Shown here piece after piece: positions 1-14,500 of a stretch of DNA of 64,000 nucleotides. The DNA comes from Vanessa cardui (Eukaryota; Arthropoda; Insecta; Lepidoptera; Nymphalidae). The DNA lies in assembly GCF_905220365.1 (NCBI RefSeq), contig NC_061143.1, forward strand, positions 12,512,977 through 12,576,976. The letters run 5' to 3'. A program made the translations under genes and the position numbers. Within the stretch, counting starts at the first letter, position 1. Each line of letters begins with the position of its first letter. The notes under the pieces are model-generated. The model ran no database searches, was not told where the DNA came from, and saw only the letters and a program-made list of their open reading frames with translations.

Positions 1-2518
1 AATATATTATACAATATTGTATCGATTTAGTCTAATTTAGATTTAGAGATGATTTATTTCCCATTAAGAACAAAGTTCACTTACATAGGAAACTTAAACT
101 AGTAACATAATAATAAACATATATATAGTTAATGGTGACCTTATTTATACAAACATTCAAACATAATTATAAAGTTTGACAGTATGTTTTTAATTTAGTT
201 TTAAATTTCAAAAAAGATTTTTCGTTAAATATTTCTTTCGGTAGATTATTGTACATTAGCGCTCCTTCAAATTGTATAGTTTTGTTACCATAATGTTTAG
301 TTCTAGACTTAGGTATTTGTAATTTATGTATATTTCGTGTATAGTATTTGTGTGATTTAGTCTTAAAAGTAGTTTGTGTGTGTATAGATCCTGAGAGAAT
401 TTTTCTTATAAGTATGCATGTTTTGTATTTGTATAATTGTGCTATAGATAGTGTATTAGTTTTCTTGTAAAGTTCTTTGGTTGGAAAGCGGTAGTCCAGT
501 TGGTGTAGTGTTTTTAATAGTTTGTTTTGTGATATTTGTAAATCTTTTAAATTAGTTTTGTGTGCAGATCCCCATACTTCTATTAAATATTCAAGTGAGG
601 GTTTAGCCAATGAGTTATAAATAATAGTTCGAACTTTATATGGAATACATCGGACACACCTGCGTAAAGCTCCAGTCAGTGATGTTATTTTAGTTTGCAA
701 ATAATCTAAATGAGGTTGCCATGATAGTTTGGAATCTAAGAGTAAACCAAGATACTTTTCTGTTTCAGATTTTTTAAGTTTAGTATTATTTATGGTTAGG
801 AATTCATAATTAGGGATCTTTTTATTTTTAGCAGTAAAAAGCATATAGGAGGTTTTCGTAACATTTATACTTAGCAAATTGCATTGGAACCATTCATTTA
901 GTATATTTAAATCTGCTTGTGCGTTAGATATTATCTCATGTATTGAGTCTCCAAAAAAGAACAGACATGTGTCATCTGCGTATAATGACACTTCTCCGTG
1001 TAATCCTAAATTACCAATATCGTTAATGTAGATTAAGAATAATAGAGGGCCTAGAATTGACCCCTGAGGTATACCGCAATTGATATTATATGAACTGCTT
1101 TTGAAATTTTCGATTTTTACTATTTGTTGTCTGTTCGTTAAGTATGACTTAAGGACGCTAAAAGCTGATCCAGATACACCTATTTTTTGCAATTTATGAA
1201 GCAAGATATTATGTGAGACGGTATCAAACGCCTTTTTCAAGTCAATAAATATACCTAAAGCTATCCTTTTCTGATCTATATTAATTTTTATTTTAGAAAT
1301 TAGATCAATTGTAGCTGCAAGAGTATTTGATTTAGCACGAAACCCATACTGACCTTTATAAAGAAAATTTATTCCAGTGAGATAATTATATATACGCGTG
1401 TACAAAACCTGCTCAAATACTTTTGATAGAACGGGCAAAACCGATATAGGACGATAGTTCCCAGGGTCAGTCCTCGAGCCAGCTTTATAAATAGGGATAA
1501 CTTTAGCCACCTTTAAGCTATCTGGGAATACACCGTCTCTGAAACATTTATTAATGCAAAGCGTTAAGTTTTCACTTATTACATCATTAACACATTTAAT
1601 TGTTTTAGGGGTAATACCATCGACACCTGTGCTTGCATTAGTATTTAGGTTTTTAATGATTGTTTTTATTTCATCTTTTGTACATTTTGTAAATTTTGTG
1701 AGTGTTTTCGTGTTTTTGTATGCGGATGACATGTATGAAGTACTTGTTTTATGGTATTTGGATGGTATAGAGTTAGCTAAAATGGAGCCTATTGACGAAA
1801 AGTAAGAATTAAAAGTTTCACATATTTCCGTACCATCACTAATAATTTTATCGTTTACTATAAGCTTAGGGAGAATATTATCATTTACGGTTTTATAATT
1901 GGCAAAAGTATAGATAAGGTCCCACATTCTTTTAGGCTTGTTGTAACATTTAATAAATGAGTTAAAATAAAATTTATCCTTAATGTCTCTAATAGCACTT
2001 CCAACTTTGTTTCGTAAATTATTAAATTCCTTTCTTAGTTCCATATTATCTGTATCTTGTTTAACATTTTTCCACGCGATATTACGGTTTTTAATTTCAT
2101 CCAGTATATGTTTGTTTATCCAGTCGTCTTTTGGTAGATTTTGTATTTTGTATTTAATTACTTTATTATTCTCTATAATCGTTTTTATGTACTCGTTCAG
2201 TTCCTCATAGTCGTCTATAATCTGAAGATTTATTTCTGCCATATCTTTATATAAATTGTCATAATTTATTGCTTCATACTTTATTTTCTTTTTGGCTTCT
2301 TTTTTATAATTTTTAAATTCACAATATATTTGTTTATGGTCTGATAGCGGTGAATCTATCAGAGCAATATGAAAATCATTATTAGTATTTGTACAGACGT
2401 GGTCAAGGATCGATTTAGATGTTTCTGTTTCCCTTGTACAAAATTGACTGTTGATTTTATTGAGTATTATATAACCGGACTCTTGTAGTATATATCTGTA
2501 ATTTGCTTCTGCAATTAG
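1..2518 (-). mobile_element. 5'-truncated CR1/jockey-type LINE
   Basis: Minus-strand non-LTR retrotransposon. The open frame runs from 2518 down to 167. Positions 1-166 are AT-rich sequence that should be the 3' UTR, and the 3' end lies outside the window or at its edge. The 5' end is cut inside the endonuclease domain: only the domain's last part, with the SDH motif, is left before an in-frame stop at 2519-2521. No target duplication can be checked because the 3' flank is not in the window. Confidence 0.85.
167..2518 (-). pseudogene. LINE ORF2 fragment: endonuclease tail + reverse transcriptase
   Basis: About 783 codons are open with no internal stop; the first Met of the frame is at 2242. 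The part upstream of it reads as the C-terminal end of an exonuclease/endonuclease/phosphatase domain (motif LDHVC, then SDH). It is followed by a full reverse transcriptase: NYRPISVLP, the metal-binding motif FIDLKKAFD, GIPQGSILGPLLF, and the catalytic YADD at about residue 421 counted from the Met at 2242. A long LINE-type C-terminal region follows. Known role of the family: ORF2 nicks target DNA and copies its own RNA into it. No RNase H domain is seen. The endonuclease is incomplete, so this copy cannot be autonomous, but the long open frame means the insertion is fairly young. Confidence 0.85.
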
Positions 2519-4316
2519 CTATTTACGTATAGGATTTTTTTAATATTTTAACCTGCGTGGGTAGTTTTATTTATTTTGTACAAATATTCGTAGAAAGATT
2601 ATATATCGTTTACGTTAATATTAATGTGTTCCCCTCTAAAGCTACGATATTATGGGCGTATGCGACCGTTACCTATACCCTGTTTTCGTTAAATAGATAC
2701 CCTTAAAATCCGACATTTATTTTATATATAAATTGAATGTATCCTTTAAAAATATTTTTTTTTCTGTTATTAACTGTTCTGATCAGACGTCAATCGTACG
2801 GTCGCTGGACGCCGCCACTCACTCGCTCGGCCTTGTTACTAATTTATTTAGCCGTAAAATTATAACGCCCCATGTAACTATTAAATACATTTCATATTAA
2901 GGTTATTAAAGGAAGTGTTGTGTGAAATAATCTACATAATAATATTTGAGGTTTATCCTTGTTTAAAGGTTACATTACGTTGGCGTATTTTTTTTACTTT
3001 CGTTTCGTTGCAATTATTTTTAAATGCAATTTTTATAATCATATATAGTTACACACGCAGAAAATAATCTTGTTTTAAGAATTTATAACATATGTTTATA
3101 TTATATATTGATATTTCAACGCATTAAAAGGTAAAATCCGTATCCAGAAGAATATATAACGCGTGTAGTTTTTGTTTGCATTATACGAGTACATGTTCGT
3201 TGTTCAATTTACGGATGAATAATGCATAGAAATGATTTTCGTTCACAATTTCATAAGTTTTTAAGTAGTCGGTGTAGCGCGGTTATTTCTGTAGCCAGCT
3301 AATGTTTAGTTTTATACGATAATTTTGCAACAATTTATATAAGACCGAGTTATTTTAATGGTATAATAATATTTATTAAAACTCTATTGCAATATTAATA
3401 CATTTAGATTTACGTCGATGGTTTCATGGAATATTTTACAACCGGTATAATTTAGTTATGAAAAAAAAATAATTAAAAGTTATAATATTAGAATTTGGTT
3501 ACAAGAAGGTCGCGGTAAATATGACGCGAGTGAGTTTTGTGATTAAGTAGTTGCGATCGAAAGGCTAACAGTTTGGTGCACTGGTCTCGTGAACTTAATT
3601 GATATTATTGAAAGCAATCGAGTGTGAACCACAGGGTCGTATTTGATTGATTTCGTTACGCCAAAATTAATCGAATCGAAATAAATCAAGTAAACCATAA
3701 TGCAGCTGGTTAAAATTATGCGCCATAAAAGTAACTTGTAAAATTTATGTCGTATTAATGCTTAAAAGTTATCAATTCTAATCAATTTAGCGTTCTGTGT
3801 TTCTTATTTGTCGACCAATAAGTTTAGGTCAATGTATGTGTGTCGCGTCAAATAATGTTACGTGAATAACATCAGGAAGTACTTGACTTACGTAACGCGC
3901 AAACACACATTCGACAGAACAAGTGGTCAAACTATTGATATTTATAAACCATACCACTTGTGTGTAATATTTTTCCTTATTTTTAAATATGTGTAAGATG
4001 AGTAAATGTATGTTTATATATATTTACTCGTTTTGTATACACTCAACTCAATCACTTAAGGATAGATATGGTGCTTAAGACTTCAATATTTAAAAGGAAT
4101 ATATGTAAACATTTAGTAACATGTCCAATCGCCGTTATTTAAAAAAAACATAACAAAATTTATATGAAACCTTTAATCGGTGAGCGGAGCGAGGACCTGT
4201 TTGCAAGCCACGCCCGCGCATGCGCGTTAAGGTAGTCCAATCTCAATATTCGTTCTAACGTGTATTTTGTAAATTATTAGATTGCATTCATTATATACAC
4301 TTACAAAGTTTATCCG

Positions 4317-4361
4317 TTACTTTTAATGAAACACATAATATATGTGTTTCATTAAAAGTAA
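4317..4361. repeat. Perfect short-loop palindrome (21-bp arms)
   Basis: Arm 4317-4337 is the exact reverse complement of 4341-4361, with a 3-nt spacer (ATA). No copy of the arm is seen elsewhere in the window and no TIR or target duplication surrounds it. Confidence 0.95.
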
Positions 4362-5624
4362 AAGTCTCTTTATATTAAGTCAATGTATAGAAATATTATA
4401 TAATAACATTTACGTGGCGCCGTATTTAATAGAGCAATAGATTGTGCTGTCCAAAATCTTTGTGGTGTTTTTATCTTGTGCGGAACTGATTTAAAATTTA
4501 GTTTTGTATTTCTGTTACACAAATTCCAACAGACGAAGCCGTTTGCTGACAACCAACCTCGTTCTAGTTGAGGTATTTTCAGTTTTCCAGATCGCGAGCC
4601 AGTGTCCGATAGCTCTAAAATAACGAAATAGACGACACAATATCGCAATAAAAACGCTTTTTAACTGAGTATGAGAATCGTATTGTATGTTGTGATATAA
4701 TTCACTACTCTCTTTAGTAATATTTAATACATTTCGACTTTATTGATCAATCGTCAAGGTTTATGAATGCATATTATAAACATGTAAATTTATAGCGTGA
4801 CCCGTTGCCTTTTATCACCCGTACGAAGGTCAATAAATAAAAATAGATTTTGTAAATATTATTATGTGCGTATAATTAATACTACAATATAAAAAATGTA
4901 AAACAATATAAATCGTATATTATTCATGTTACGATACATATATTAGACATCAACGCGTAGCATCATCATATATGAGTTGTACACCGTAGCGCGAAGCTAC
5001 GACATTATTATTTTAATAAATATGATGAAGTAAATAAATAAAGTCGTTTTACTTGTGACTGTACATATATTTGAGTTATATAATTTGTGTAACAAGATTA
5101 GAAGTGAATATTTAACAAGTAATGTAACCTTGACCTCGCATTATATCGACTCTGCATTCGTATTCTCCCTCGTTTAACTCCTTACACAATGTCATACCGG
5201 AGCAGATCGATAACATAACATAAAAAGTGGTTTTCCTCAATCCGGTACATCGACCTTACTTTCGAAACACTTTATGTTTTCGTCAACGGAACGAGAAAAA
5301 TAAAATACTAAGAGTCATGAAAAGTTAATCATTCGCCTGAAGACGACGACGGACGGACATGATTAGCTAATCGAACCTTGTCTCTACGAGTAACTCCACT
5401 TATTTGAATCAAATTGATTGTGGACTTAGTTCCTGTGTTGTTTTAATTTAACGAATATTAACCGACCAGAGTACATATTTAGTTGCGTTATACTTTATCA
5501 TACTAAGTTATACTTAGTAAAATTAACTGCATAATAATAACTGTTTTTTAAATACAGACATTTAACGACAGGTGAAGTTCAACGACAATTAAGAGATCCG
5601 TTCCACTTTGTAAAGGAGGGCCGA

Positions 5625-5780
5625 GCTGGCGACGTAGACTCGTAAACGAAATCAAAAGTGTTCTCGATACGGCGGCGGCGGCGCGGGTCACATAATGCGT
5701 GTGGAACGCTCAAGCGAACAGCTGTTCGTTACTCAACTCCCCTTTCCCTCTCGGCCGCCTTCCGCAGCGCCCGCGCCACG
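5625..5780. promoter_or_regulatory. CpG-rich patch
   Basis: A GC- and CpG-rich island in AT-rich DNA, with repeated GGCGGC and CCGC words and no open frame with coding character. It may be a promoter or enhancer. No core promoter motif was identified, so the call is weak. Confidence 0.25.
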
Positions 5781-7315
5781 ACAGCTGACTAATTGTTAAA
5801 TTACACAAACGAACTCTAGGAATCATTTTCCTAGAATATTAAAAATACATTTCTAATAATTGAGCAAACGAAATAAAAGACAATTTTTGTGTGAAACCGG
5901 AAGAAAACAACATTTTTTTCGGAATATACATTTTAGACGATTATTCTTAACCTTCCAAATATAAACGATTGTTTCACAAATCATTTACTTTATTGAAGTC
6001 GGTGTCCACTAACCGATGGCCGCACTCGCCGCCGCGACACGACCGCGATCAATCGCCTTGAATTATTGAACTTTTTCAGAATACTGTTTCACGCTCATTG
6101 CTGGCTTTAATTTTATAGCACAATACAGTTGTCGATTTTACACCGCAGAGTTTCGCAAAAATTGCTTGTCAATGCCGCCGTACGAGTGGAGTCAATTTGC
6201 GGGATAAATTGATTCCTAGAATAACTTCGTCAGCCGCTTCGGTGGTTCACTGGCTTTTGAGGCTGCCAGCTGAGGCCGTGAGGAGCGATCGATTGTACAA
6301 TTAAAAACACCCACTTTTCAATTGTTATGTAATTGCTTAAAATTGTTTCGATAATAGTAATGTGCGCACGTTTATTGTTATAGTTACAAAAAGCAATACT
6401 AATATCATTACAATTGATCACGTTATTATAATAGCAATCAATGTGTGTTGTCATAATCGAACCTTAAAATGTAGAACAACGAGCTATTTCCTGTTATAAA
6501 TTACATTCTGCATTATTTTTGCATAAAAATGAAATGTTAGAGATCGAATCTTGACACATTACAACGCTATTATTTAAAGTACTTCTGGAAGTAACCTATT
6601 AAAATTGGTTTATGGGTTGAATGTTGTTTTAGACATCTTCTTCAAAAATATATTCCTTTATCAATAAATGAGAGAACGTTTTTTAATAACATCAAAAGGC
6701 TATTAAACCTTGACTATTTATTGTAAATCCTACACATTACGTATTTATTTAATTTTGAAAAATCAATTACGTCATGTAATTGGTAAACCATCGATTTGCT
6801 CAATGTGACACACATCACACATTTGGTTTCATTTTGTTAGACTTATATTAATTTTTATTTGGTTGAAATATGCACACAACATGAAATATATAATTAATTA
6901 ACTCATATGAACAACGCTGGGCTCCGATGTTATATGTCACGACTATACGTATCGACTGTCGTTTACACAACGTTTTTAAATTGTTATGAAATGTCGAAAT
7001 TCTACGGTTTTATAGCACGCGCTATGTGCTCCGGCACATGTCAAAACATTTGACATTAAAATTGATTTCTGTTGCCAATTTGAATACGTCTGTAAATTTA
7101 ATATTTTGGTTATAATTGTAAATTTAAATATTTTTTAAATCTCGAAATCGCCCAATAATTTTATATGTATATTATTTTAATGTTATACCACGCGATGCTG
7201 ATTTATACAGTAATAATTTTTAATTTGATTTTTATTTGTATATAATTTTTTTCATTTATTCATTCATTATTAATTTTATTAATAAAAAACATTTTTCAAT
7301 CATGAGCTATGTTCA

Positions 7316-7400
7316 TCATCATCATCATCAGCCCGTTCCCGCGCACTGCTGCACATAGGCCTCTGCAAATGCACGCCACTGTGGTCTTTTTCCGGCTACT
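7316..7400 (+). repeat. Fragment of a common lepidopteran interspersed repeat
   Basis: (ATC)n is followed by the phrase GCACATAGGCCTCTGCAAATG and then CGCCACTGTGG. I recall this phrase as very common in moth and butterfly genomes. Only about 85 bases are recognisable. The class is not assigned. Confidence 0.5.
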
Positions 7401-10400
7401 CAATAAATCAGTTATCAAATAATATTATAGTAACATTATTTAAATTTAAATTAGTTCTCAAGTTTGAGTCGGAGTGGTTACGTTATGTCATGAGTGCGTT
7501 TATATTCTTGACGTATAATATCGAAGCCATCTGGGGATGTAGAATTGATTGCGGACATCCTGTTCAACGATACAGAATATCATATTACAGTAGTACAATT
7601 TTGTTTATATAATAGTATGCACTTGCATATTTATTCGCCCTTTAGCCGATGAGAATATTGGAGCAGATCGAGGTACCCTCATATAACTTCGAATCTTAGT
7701 GTCATGAAGTCATTGTTTGTCATACTTCGTGTGTACGCCTCCTTGGGCTCTCCAGTGCGTCGGCAACATTTTCTCTAAGAGTGCTCGTTCAGCCCGTGCT
7801 CAACATTGAAGCGAGCGCGTGGTTGTGCAACGGATATTTTTATTCGTTCTTATTGGAATAGACTCGAGGTTATGTCGATTAAAGTAGAAAGCAAGCGCTT
7901 TAAGCTTCATTTGAAAATAATTTATGTTTCATTTCGTTATTTAAAAGTAAATTAGTTTTAGCAACTTGTACTGACGATGCAATGACCTTGGTGTCGATGT
8001 CTTTATAAGGATTTTGCGAAATGCATTTTAAAGGTGCGGTAAAAGGCGAATGATGTAAGAAGTATGCGGAATGAACTTTGAGAGTGAAATGAGAGGTCAC
8101 CGGCTTTTAAACTCTTTGGCCTTTCAATCGTTGCAACACATGCGACACTACTTAGCAGAAACCTAGTACGTAATATTACTGAAAACCGTAATGTTTGATG
8201 ACATCTCAAATTAGGTCCATTTGAAATGTATGTCGTCGTTAAAATTTAAAAGGAATTATAAATTTATATCAATATAAAATCGCACTCTATGTTTTAAAAG
8301 TATTTAAAATTAATGCATTTAAAAATTCTTCATATCGATACATTAAAACAGACATCATATTAATTGGCGCTTGCTTATAGTCCGAGGCGACTGGTTCCGC
8401 CCGGAGCGGTCCGGTCCGCGCCGAGATTGTCATTGTCCGTATTTATATATATCAGTGGGACATATCACTTATTTAAACTTGTTTATTTGTAACTTTAAAT
8501 ACAAAAAACTATTTGCAAATATTTAAAAATTAAAGCGTTACTTTAATATGCGGAAGAAAATGTTGTAATAAAGTTTAAGGACACGGCACAGTGGAAATTA
8601 CTTATTCAGATGACTTGTTGTGTTATAAAGATTAACATAACTACATATATATTCTCAGAGTCCGTTTAGGAAATAAGTAAATGTTTCTGACGTGAAAGTT
8701 GAAATATTACTAATGAGACACTGTTTCTCAAATGACGGAAATCACTATATCCTATATTTATTATTGTGAATACTTAACAATACAGAACTAATTTACTCGA
8801 TATACTAGACAGAAGGAATCTTGACGCTCACTTAACCATATTACATGAAAATATTATAACGGGTTCTTTATTTTAATATTCGACTCATTAATGCATCGAT
8901 GTTTGTGTGTCAGTGTGCTACGGCAGCGCTCTGAGGTCTGCTAGTGTGCGTGCGGGAAAGTGGTCGCCGTGACGCAACAGGAGTGACGTAACACTGCGCG
9001 CGCACCCGACGAGCAAAAACATTTAACATCACTGATCCTCTAACACATAGAATGTACTTAATATGCTTTTAAAATAATTTCAATTCAAATTAGTATTTTC
9101 CTTTTTCCGTTTGTTGTAAGTCTTATTTATCTCGTATTTATGTTTTTATTTTGTGTTTAATATAAAGTATACATAATACACTTAATTACATTTAAGATAA
9201 AATCCTTATGAAAGCATTTAGCGGTTTAAAAATGTGTTTTGTAATGGCTGCTTAAAAAAATTATGAAAACCAGTGATAATTATGAAACATAAATTTGTTG
9301 TAGTGTGTAAGAATAATAATTCTTTCTTACAAATAAAAATACAAAGCGTGTCACAGATTTGCGATCGGCACTTTTTGTTTTTAGTTCTAAACAAAAAATA
9401 GACATAAAATGCGCCAACGTGAAAACCACAATGTAGTTTTGGTTTCTGAGTTGAAAAACTAGATTAGATTTATATAATGATAAAAAAAATCGCATTCAAG
9501 GTTGATCCGAATTTAAAAAACATTTTTTGTTAACTCTAAATCTAAAACATTACTTTATTAAATCGTTAAAATAATACAATTCATAGAAGTACAAAAAAAA
9601 AGTTATATATTTAACTTCTGAATACTGTTTAATTAGGCACAATGAAACTAGTATTTAATTAACGTACTGACCGTTTTATTGCTAAAAGCAATTATAATTA
9701 TAACAAAAATAAATAGTCTTTAGATAATATACCTCCAGTGTTGCTTTTGGTGCTTTTAAAAATCTTATTTCCGAGCATAATGAATCATTTCTTACGGTAG
9801 TTAAATGAATGCATAAAAATGTGTATTTAATGTGTTTACATAAAAACTTAAAAGTAATAAATACTTAACACCGACTTGATACAACTCGGCCATAACACTT
9901 TAACCTGGAGGGGCGCGCCCTCATAAAATACACAGTACTCGTATATATAAAATGTTGAACATTGTTCACGTTCACGTGTAGCATAAACAATATTTTTCAT
10001 TACTATAGAATAAAGATTTTAAGGTATTTTTCGTTTGTTCACAAACAACAATGAGAACGGGCCTTGCTCTAGCTAGGCTATAGGCTCACACTAAAACTCC
10101 TACAAGTTACTTGATGTGAAGTATTCGCAAACTTCCAAGTGTGTAATATTTTAATAATATGCCTCTCGGAGTATCCTGCTCGTAGGCTCGACAAGCCGAG
10201 CTTTATGCAATAGTTCAGCCTCAGGTTTTCCGAAGTTGCGTCACAATCAGTTGATCTACCCAAGAGCCGGAGCCCGACCCGCGATGTTTTACCAGCACCA
10301 TAAGGACTGTTTTGCTGACTTCATAAATTATAATCTTTTGTGAGCGTCAGATGTGACCGACTTAAGTAATGCGTAATTGATGATATTAATGGGTTCAATT

Positions 10401-10630
10401 GCTGTGTGTAATAATTTAATTGTATGGTAATAAACGCTGGTGCGACGCGAACGCGGAAGTTGCGTCTACTTATTTAACGTAAAAAAATATACGTTCAATT
10501 ACTTTGAAAACAAAACTACTTAAGTTTTGCGAAATTGCCTTCGAATGAGACCTTCGTATAATATTAAACTGTTTCGATCTACCAACGTGTGTTCAAGATT
10601 ATATTAAATTGCTACCGCTTATATTTTTGT
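7401..10630. other. Non-coding stretch
   Basis: No gene or known repeat is recognised. A CpG-rich patch lies at 8925-9010. Short ORFs in this stretch lack domain motifs. Confidence 0.55.
8925..9010. promoter_or_regulatory. CpG-rich patch with TGACG words
   Basis: GC-rich segment holding GTGACGCAAC and GTGACGTAAC, both CRE/bZIP-like words, next to each other, in an AT-rich neighbourhood. It might be a regulatory element; nothing shows that it is active. Confidence 0.25.
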
Positions 10631-11090
10631 AGCATACGCGGTTACAAAAGTTAGTCAACTGACTGGAATGATACTGCTCCATTAGTATAGCTTAGTTACT
10701 TTCATAGTATTATATCGTAAGGCATTTGGATTTGAAGTAAAGCTATATAACTAATCTAATAGAAATAAAGATATAAAATAGTATAAATATTGAAATGTTT
10801 TCATCTTGGGAAAAAGAGCTTTCCGGTTATAATTTTGGAGCAGGAGACTCCGTTGGGGATGTTCTTTATGAAAATCTTTGTTACAACAACATTAAGCGTT
10901 TTCACAATAATATAGATCTTTTTGAAAGAAACGGTGATAAGAATTGTATGGTAAAATATATATAAATAAAATACGTGTGTACGGTATGCGTTTCTATAAT
11001 AAGATTCTTTCAGTTAGTTTTAACATGACCTCTTACAAAAATTGAATCTTATATAAAGAAACATTAATAAAAAAGCCTATAATATATAAT
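10631..11090 (+). mobile_element. Decayed LINE fragment (same family as 31841-33736)
   Basis: Stretches align by eye with the RT C-terminal coding part of the copy at 31841-33736. Examples are the GCATACGCGGTTA...AAAGTTAG block, the AATTTTGGAGC...GACTC block, and the later TTTCTATAATAA block near 10990. There are many substitutions and deletions, so it is an old, dead fragment with no usable frame. Confidence 0.7.
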
Positions 11091-11138
11091 GCTACAATAT
11101 ATAAATAATAGTATAAACATATTCAATACAAGATTATA

Positions 11139-11377
11139 GACGACCTCCACGGTCGAGTGGTGTGTACACCGGTTTTCATGGGTACGCCACTCTGAGGTCC
11201 CGGGTTCGATTCCCGGCCAAGTCGATGTAGATTACAATTAGTTTTCTATGTTGTCTTGGGTCTGGGTGTTTGTGGTACCGTCGTTACTTCTGATCTTCCA
11301 TAACACAAGTGCTTTAGCTACTTACATTGGGATCAGAGTAATGTATGTGATGTTGTCTCAAAAAAAAAAAAAAAAAA
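11139..11377 (+). mobile_element. tRNA-derived SINE with poly(A) tail
   Basis: A tRNA-like head carries a pol III B-box (GGTTCGATTCC, 11203-11213) and an A-box-like region (GGTCGAGTGGTG) about 50 bases upstream. A tRNA-unrelated body follows, ending in an 18-A run at 11360-11377. It is not a tRNA gene, because the cloverleaf is not complete. No exact target duplication was found. Confidence 0.75.
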
Positions 11378-11474
11378 TATCAAGAATATGAAAGCGTGCA
11401 CCTGATTGGTTTATTAGTTAATTTCTATGCATGACATATTTACAAATTGACATATTGTACATGTCAGTTTTACA

Positions 11475-11523
11475 TTTAATTGAAAGTGCTTTTACGAGCC
11501 TACTTGTACAAATATTTTGATTT
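11475..11523 (+). mobile_element. 3'-end scrap of the jockey-type LINE
   Basis: About 50 bases resemble the conserved 3' end of the family at 33670-33725: AAAGTGCTTTTA, then GCCTACTTG, then TTTTGATTT. It is a 5'-truncated or decayed copy. Confidence 0.5.
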
Positions 11524-14500
11524 AACTTAATAATATTGATATGTTTATAAGTATTATGAAAAGATTATTTATTTTTATTGAGTATTTTGAAAATGCGACT
11601 ACTGAGACTACTTTCCAAATCACCCAACGAGGCGTTTCGAGGCGCGCTCGTCCGCGCGGCGCTGCGAGTGCGAGCTGTCGCGATGCTCGGCCAAGGTCGA
11701 GGGCGCGCGATCCCACGTGTACGCGCGGTGTGTGTGCGCTGCACTCGTCAGCTACTCTATTTATTAATTGTGTTTCCTCGTCCATTGTCTCCCAAGTTCA
11801 AGTTTAAATCATTACATCTTCTAATGAACATAAAAGAGTGGGTTTTATTTGTCTTACTGTGACGCGCGCGGCATTTTATGTTATATTTATTTTATATTAT
11901 ATTTATTTTAAAAGATAATTTTTATATTTGTTAAGTGTTGAGCATCCTCATCCATTGATTAAAACCGACAAGGTAGATTTAATATCAAACTGAAAATATT
12001 GAAATTTCAGATGTACGATCGAAATATTGATTTACGAGAGTAGGGGGTCAGAGGTCGGCGAGGAGCGTGACACGCGACGTGACAAACGATGCCGTTCGCC
12101 GCCCGCCGGGCGCTACCGGTACCGGCTGTTGAGACACACTTGACGCAACCTCTGCAGTAATGTAAGGAGACACTAAGAGATGCCACGACACGACATCAAT
12201 CAAACCAGCATCATGTTTATGAATAATTATTATATTTAACGACTATTTTAAGACGCTCGTTAAAATACTTTAATGTACTAAAAATTTAAATATAGGTAAG
12301 TAATAAACCGAGGAAGCTATTCCGTGAGTTACGTAAAAATATGTCACAACAAAAGTTATATCCTTACACGAGTCGCACTTGTTACTTGAGAGATCTGCAA
12401 ACTTGTCCTAAACGCAGTAACGCACCTGAGAGACACCGAACAAAACAGAGAAACACAAGATACTCAATTACGGAAAAATAACTCATTTAAACTAATAATG
12501 TCGAATATATTTAGTTTGGTAAACATTTTTGTCATATGAATATTTAAATTTATTTTCGATCAGGTCAATTCGAGGCCTACGGCGCGCTACTCAGCCCTGA
12601 AGGCTTCAGGCGGCCCAGTTAGTGCGCCTGAATCGGCGCGGGTCAAGAGCGCGTCCTCGCTTGCGAAATGTCAGCCTTTGATCGTGAAAATGAGCGCGGA
12701 ATTTCGATTTAAGCAATTATCAACGTCACTGGCTAAAATTATGTAGACTGTTATATGTCTGCGATGTATTTATTCATACAAAAATGTGGATATGATGCCA
12801 TAACATATTTTTTTAAATATTATAGAAAAATATAACCAACATATCTTTTTTATTTATTAATTTTAAAAAAATCGTAGATTTGCTGAACCGACTATTGTCA
12901 GTTATGTCCTTTACCCATCTTTTATCCATATGCGACCTCCATTGCACCGCATCCATATGTGACTCGTGTTTAAAAAAATATTTGTTTTTAATTATATTTG
13001 TTGTATATTATGTGAGTTACGTTACATAAACCGTAAGTTAAAGGTTATGAATCATTCATAAGGTTAACTTTACTTTAAATTTGATCCCATAAAAAGTGCT
13101 TTTAATGTATACAGTTCGAAGAATACATAGAATATCAGTTTTCAGCCAAAACAAAAAGCACATCCAACTTTGTTAAACAATCTGTACTTCCTAACATATA
13201 AAACAATATCGCAGTGGACATGGAGTTATTAACCGAGTAGGAAAGAGTTAACACATTAAGCTAACGGTAATTGGATAAGCTCGCAGACGTGTAGCGATCG
13301 AGTGTGTCATTCGTTTAGCCGATGGATTTTTCTCTCTGGAGTTATGTAACTGAAGAATTTGTGTTGTTGTTGTCAAATTAGTATGCAAGCTGTGCGGTGC
13401 AAGTTTACGGAGAATTTGTTCGAGTACATCTGTTTGCCGATCGCACACCCGCGTTCCAGCCGAGTGTGACTCTAGAACCTTGCGCTCTAACGGCGTGTAA
13501 GCGCTGTACAACGTTTTTAGTGTTTATAAAGTTTTATTACGTTCTAAAACGCTTTTTGTACAAAGGAGGTTGAAAAGTACAACGTTCAGCTATATTTAAA
13601 CATTTTAATTTATAACAAATGTCATTTTGCAATGTTATGAGTAATGTTAACTGTTTTTACATAACGTAGTCTTTGATTTTTTCCGAGACTGGTATTAATG
13701 GCTTCAACTTCTTTCAAACTATTATGTCACAAGAAACAATGTAAAACAACTATCACCATCTCCGTTCGTAACCAGAGAGAAGTGCTTTGGAGTATCTAAT
13801 GCGGTATAAATCGCCGATTTTACATGCGATAAAATAAATAAAAGAATCGCTTCTTACAAAGTGAGCATTTTGTAAATGTCTTCTGAAACGCAATTACAAT
13901 GCAATATAATGAAGGTACGCCTCTTCTAATCATTTATTTAGAAACATGACTTTGTTTCTCTAATTCTAAAACTAAATCCATTTTTGTTTTACTTTTATGA
14001 TGGCTGATAGACGATCTCCTGGATTTTACGGCTTATTATCATAGAAATATAGACATGTTAGAAGGTTAATAATGTCCTAATTACGAGCAGCGCGTGTCGC
14101 AAGCCGGAGCCGCTCGTGATGCTTGACGCGTATTTTTACATAATTTGTTCGCGTGAGGAGGTCTCAACGCCGATGTTAGACAACTTGCTTACAAATGGCG
14201 ACTATGAACTCCAAGCGGGCTGTAATGGCTCATGAAACGACTTCGCGTAACTTGTCATTTTGATTTCGGCGATCGTTGGAACGTAATAGAGTGTTGTCGT
14301 TCATATATTTTGTCATTTTAAGGTTCGTTTACTAACTGGTGATAATACGTAACAAGCGGACATACGAGGAACAATAATGTGTCGTTTCGAAACAAAAGCT
14401 AGCGCTACATGTGATACAGTTGATACAGTTTCAACACGCGTTCGTTCGTTGATAGTTGCTCGTTTGAGTGTTTGCGTAAGAGGCATCGCGTTTGTTTCTT

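Larger units (their letters stand above)
2519..7315. other. Non-coding AT-rich stretch
   Basis: No convincing coding exon or known repeat on either strand. It holds a perfect hairpin at 4317-4361 and a CpG-rich patch near 5625-5780. The short ORFs have no codon bias or recognisable motifs. It could be intergenic or intronic. Confidence 0.6.

Noticed and set aside
11139..11230. tRNA gene
   Set aside because: A and B boxes are present but the cloverleaf is incomplete, and the sequence continues into a SINE body with a poly(A) tail.
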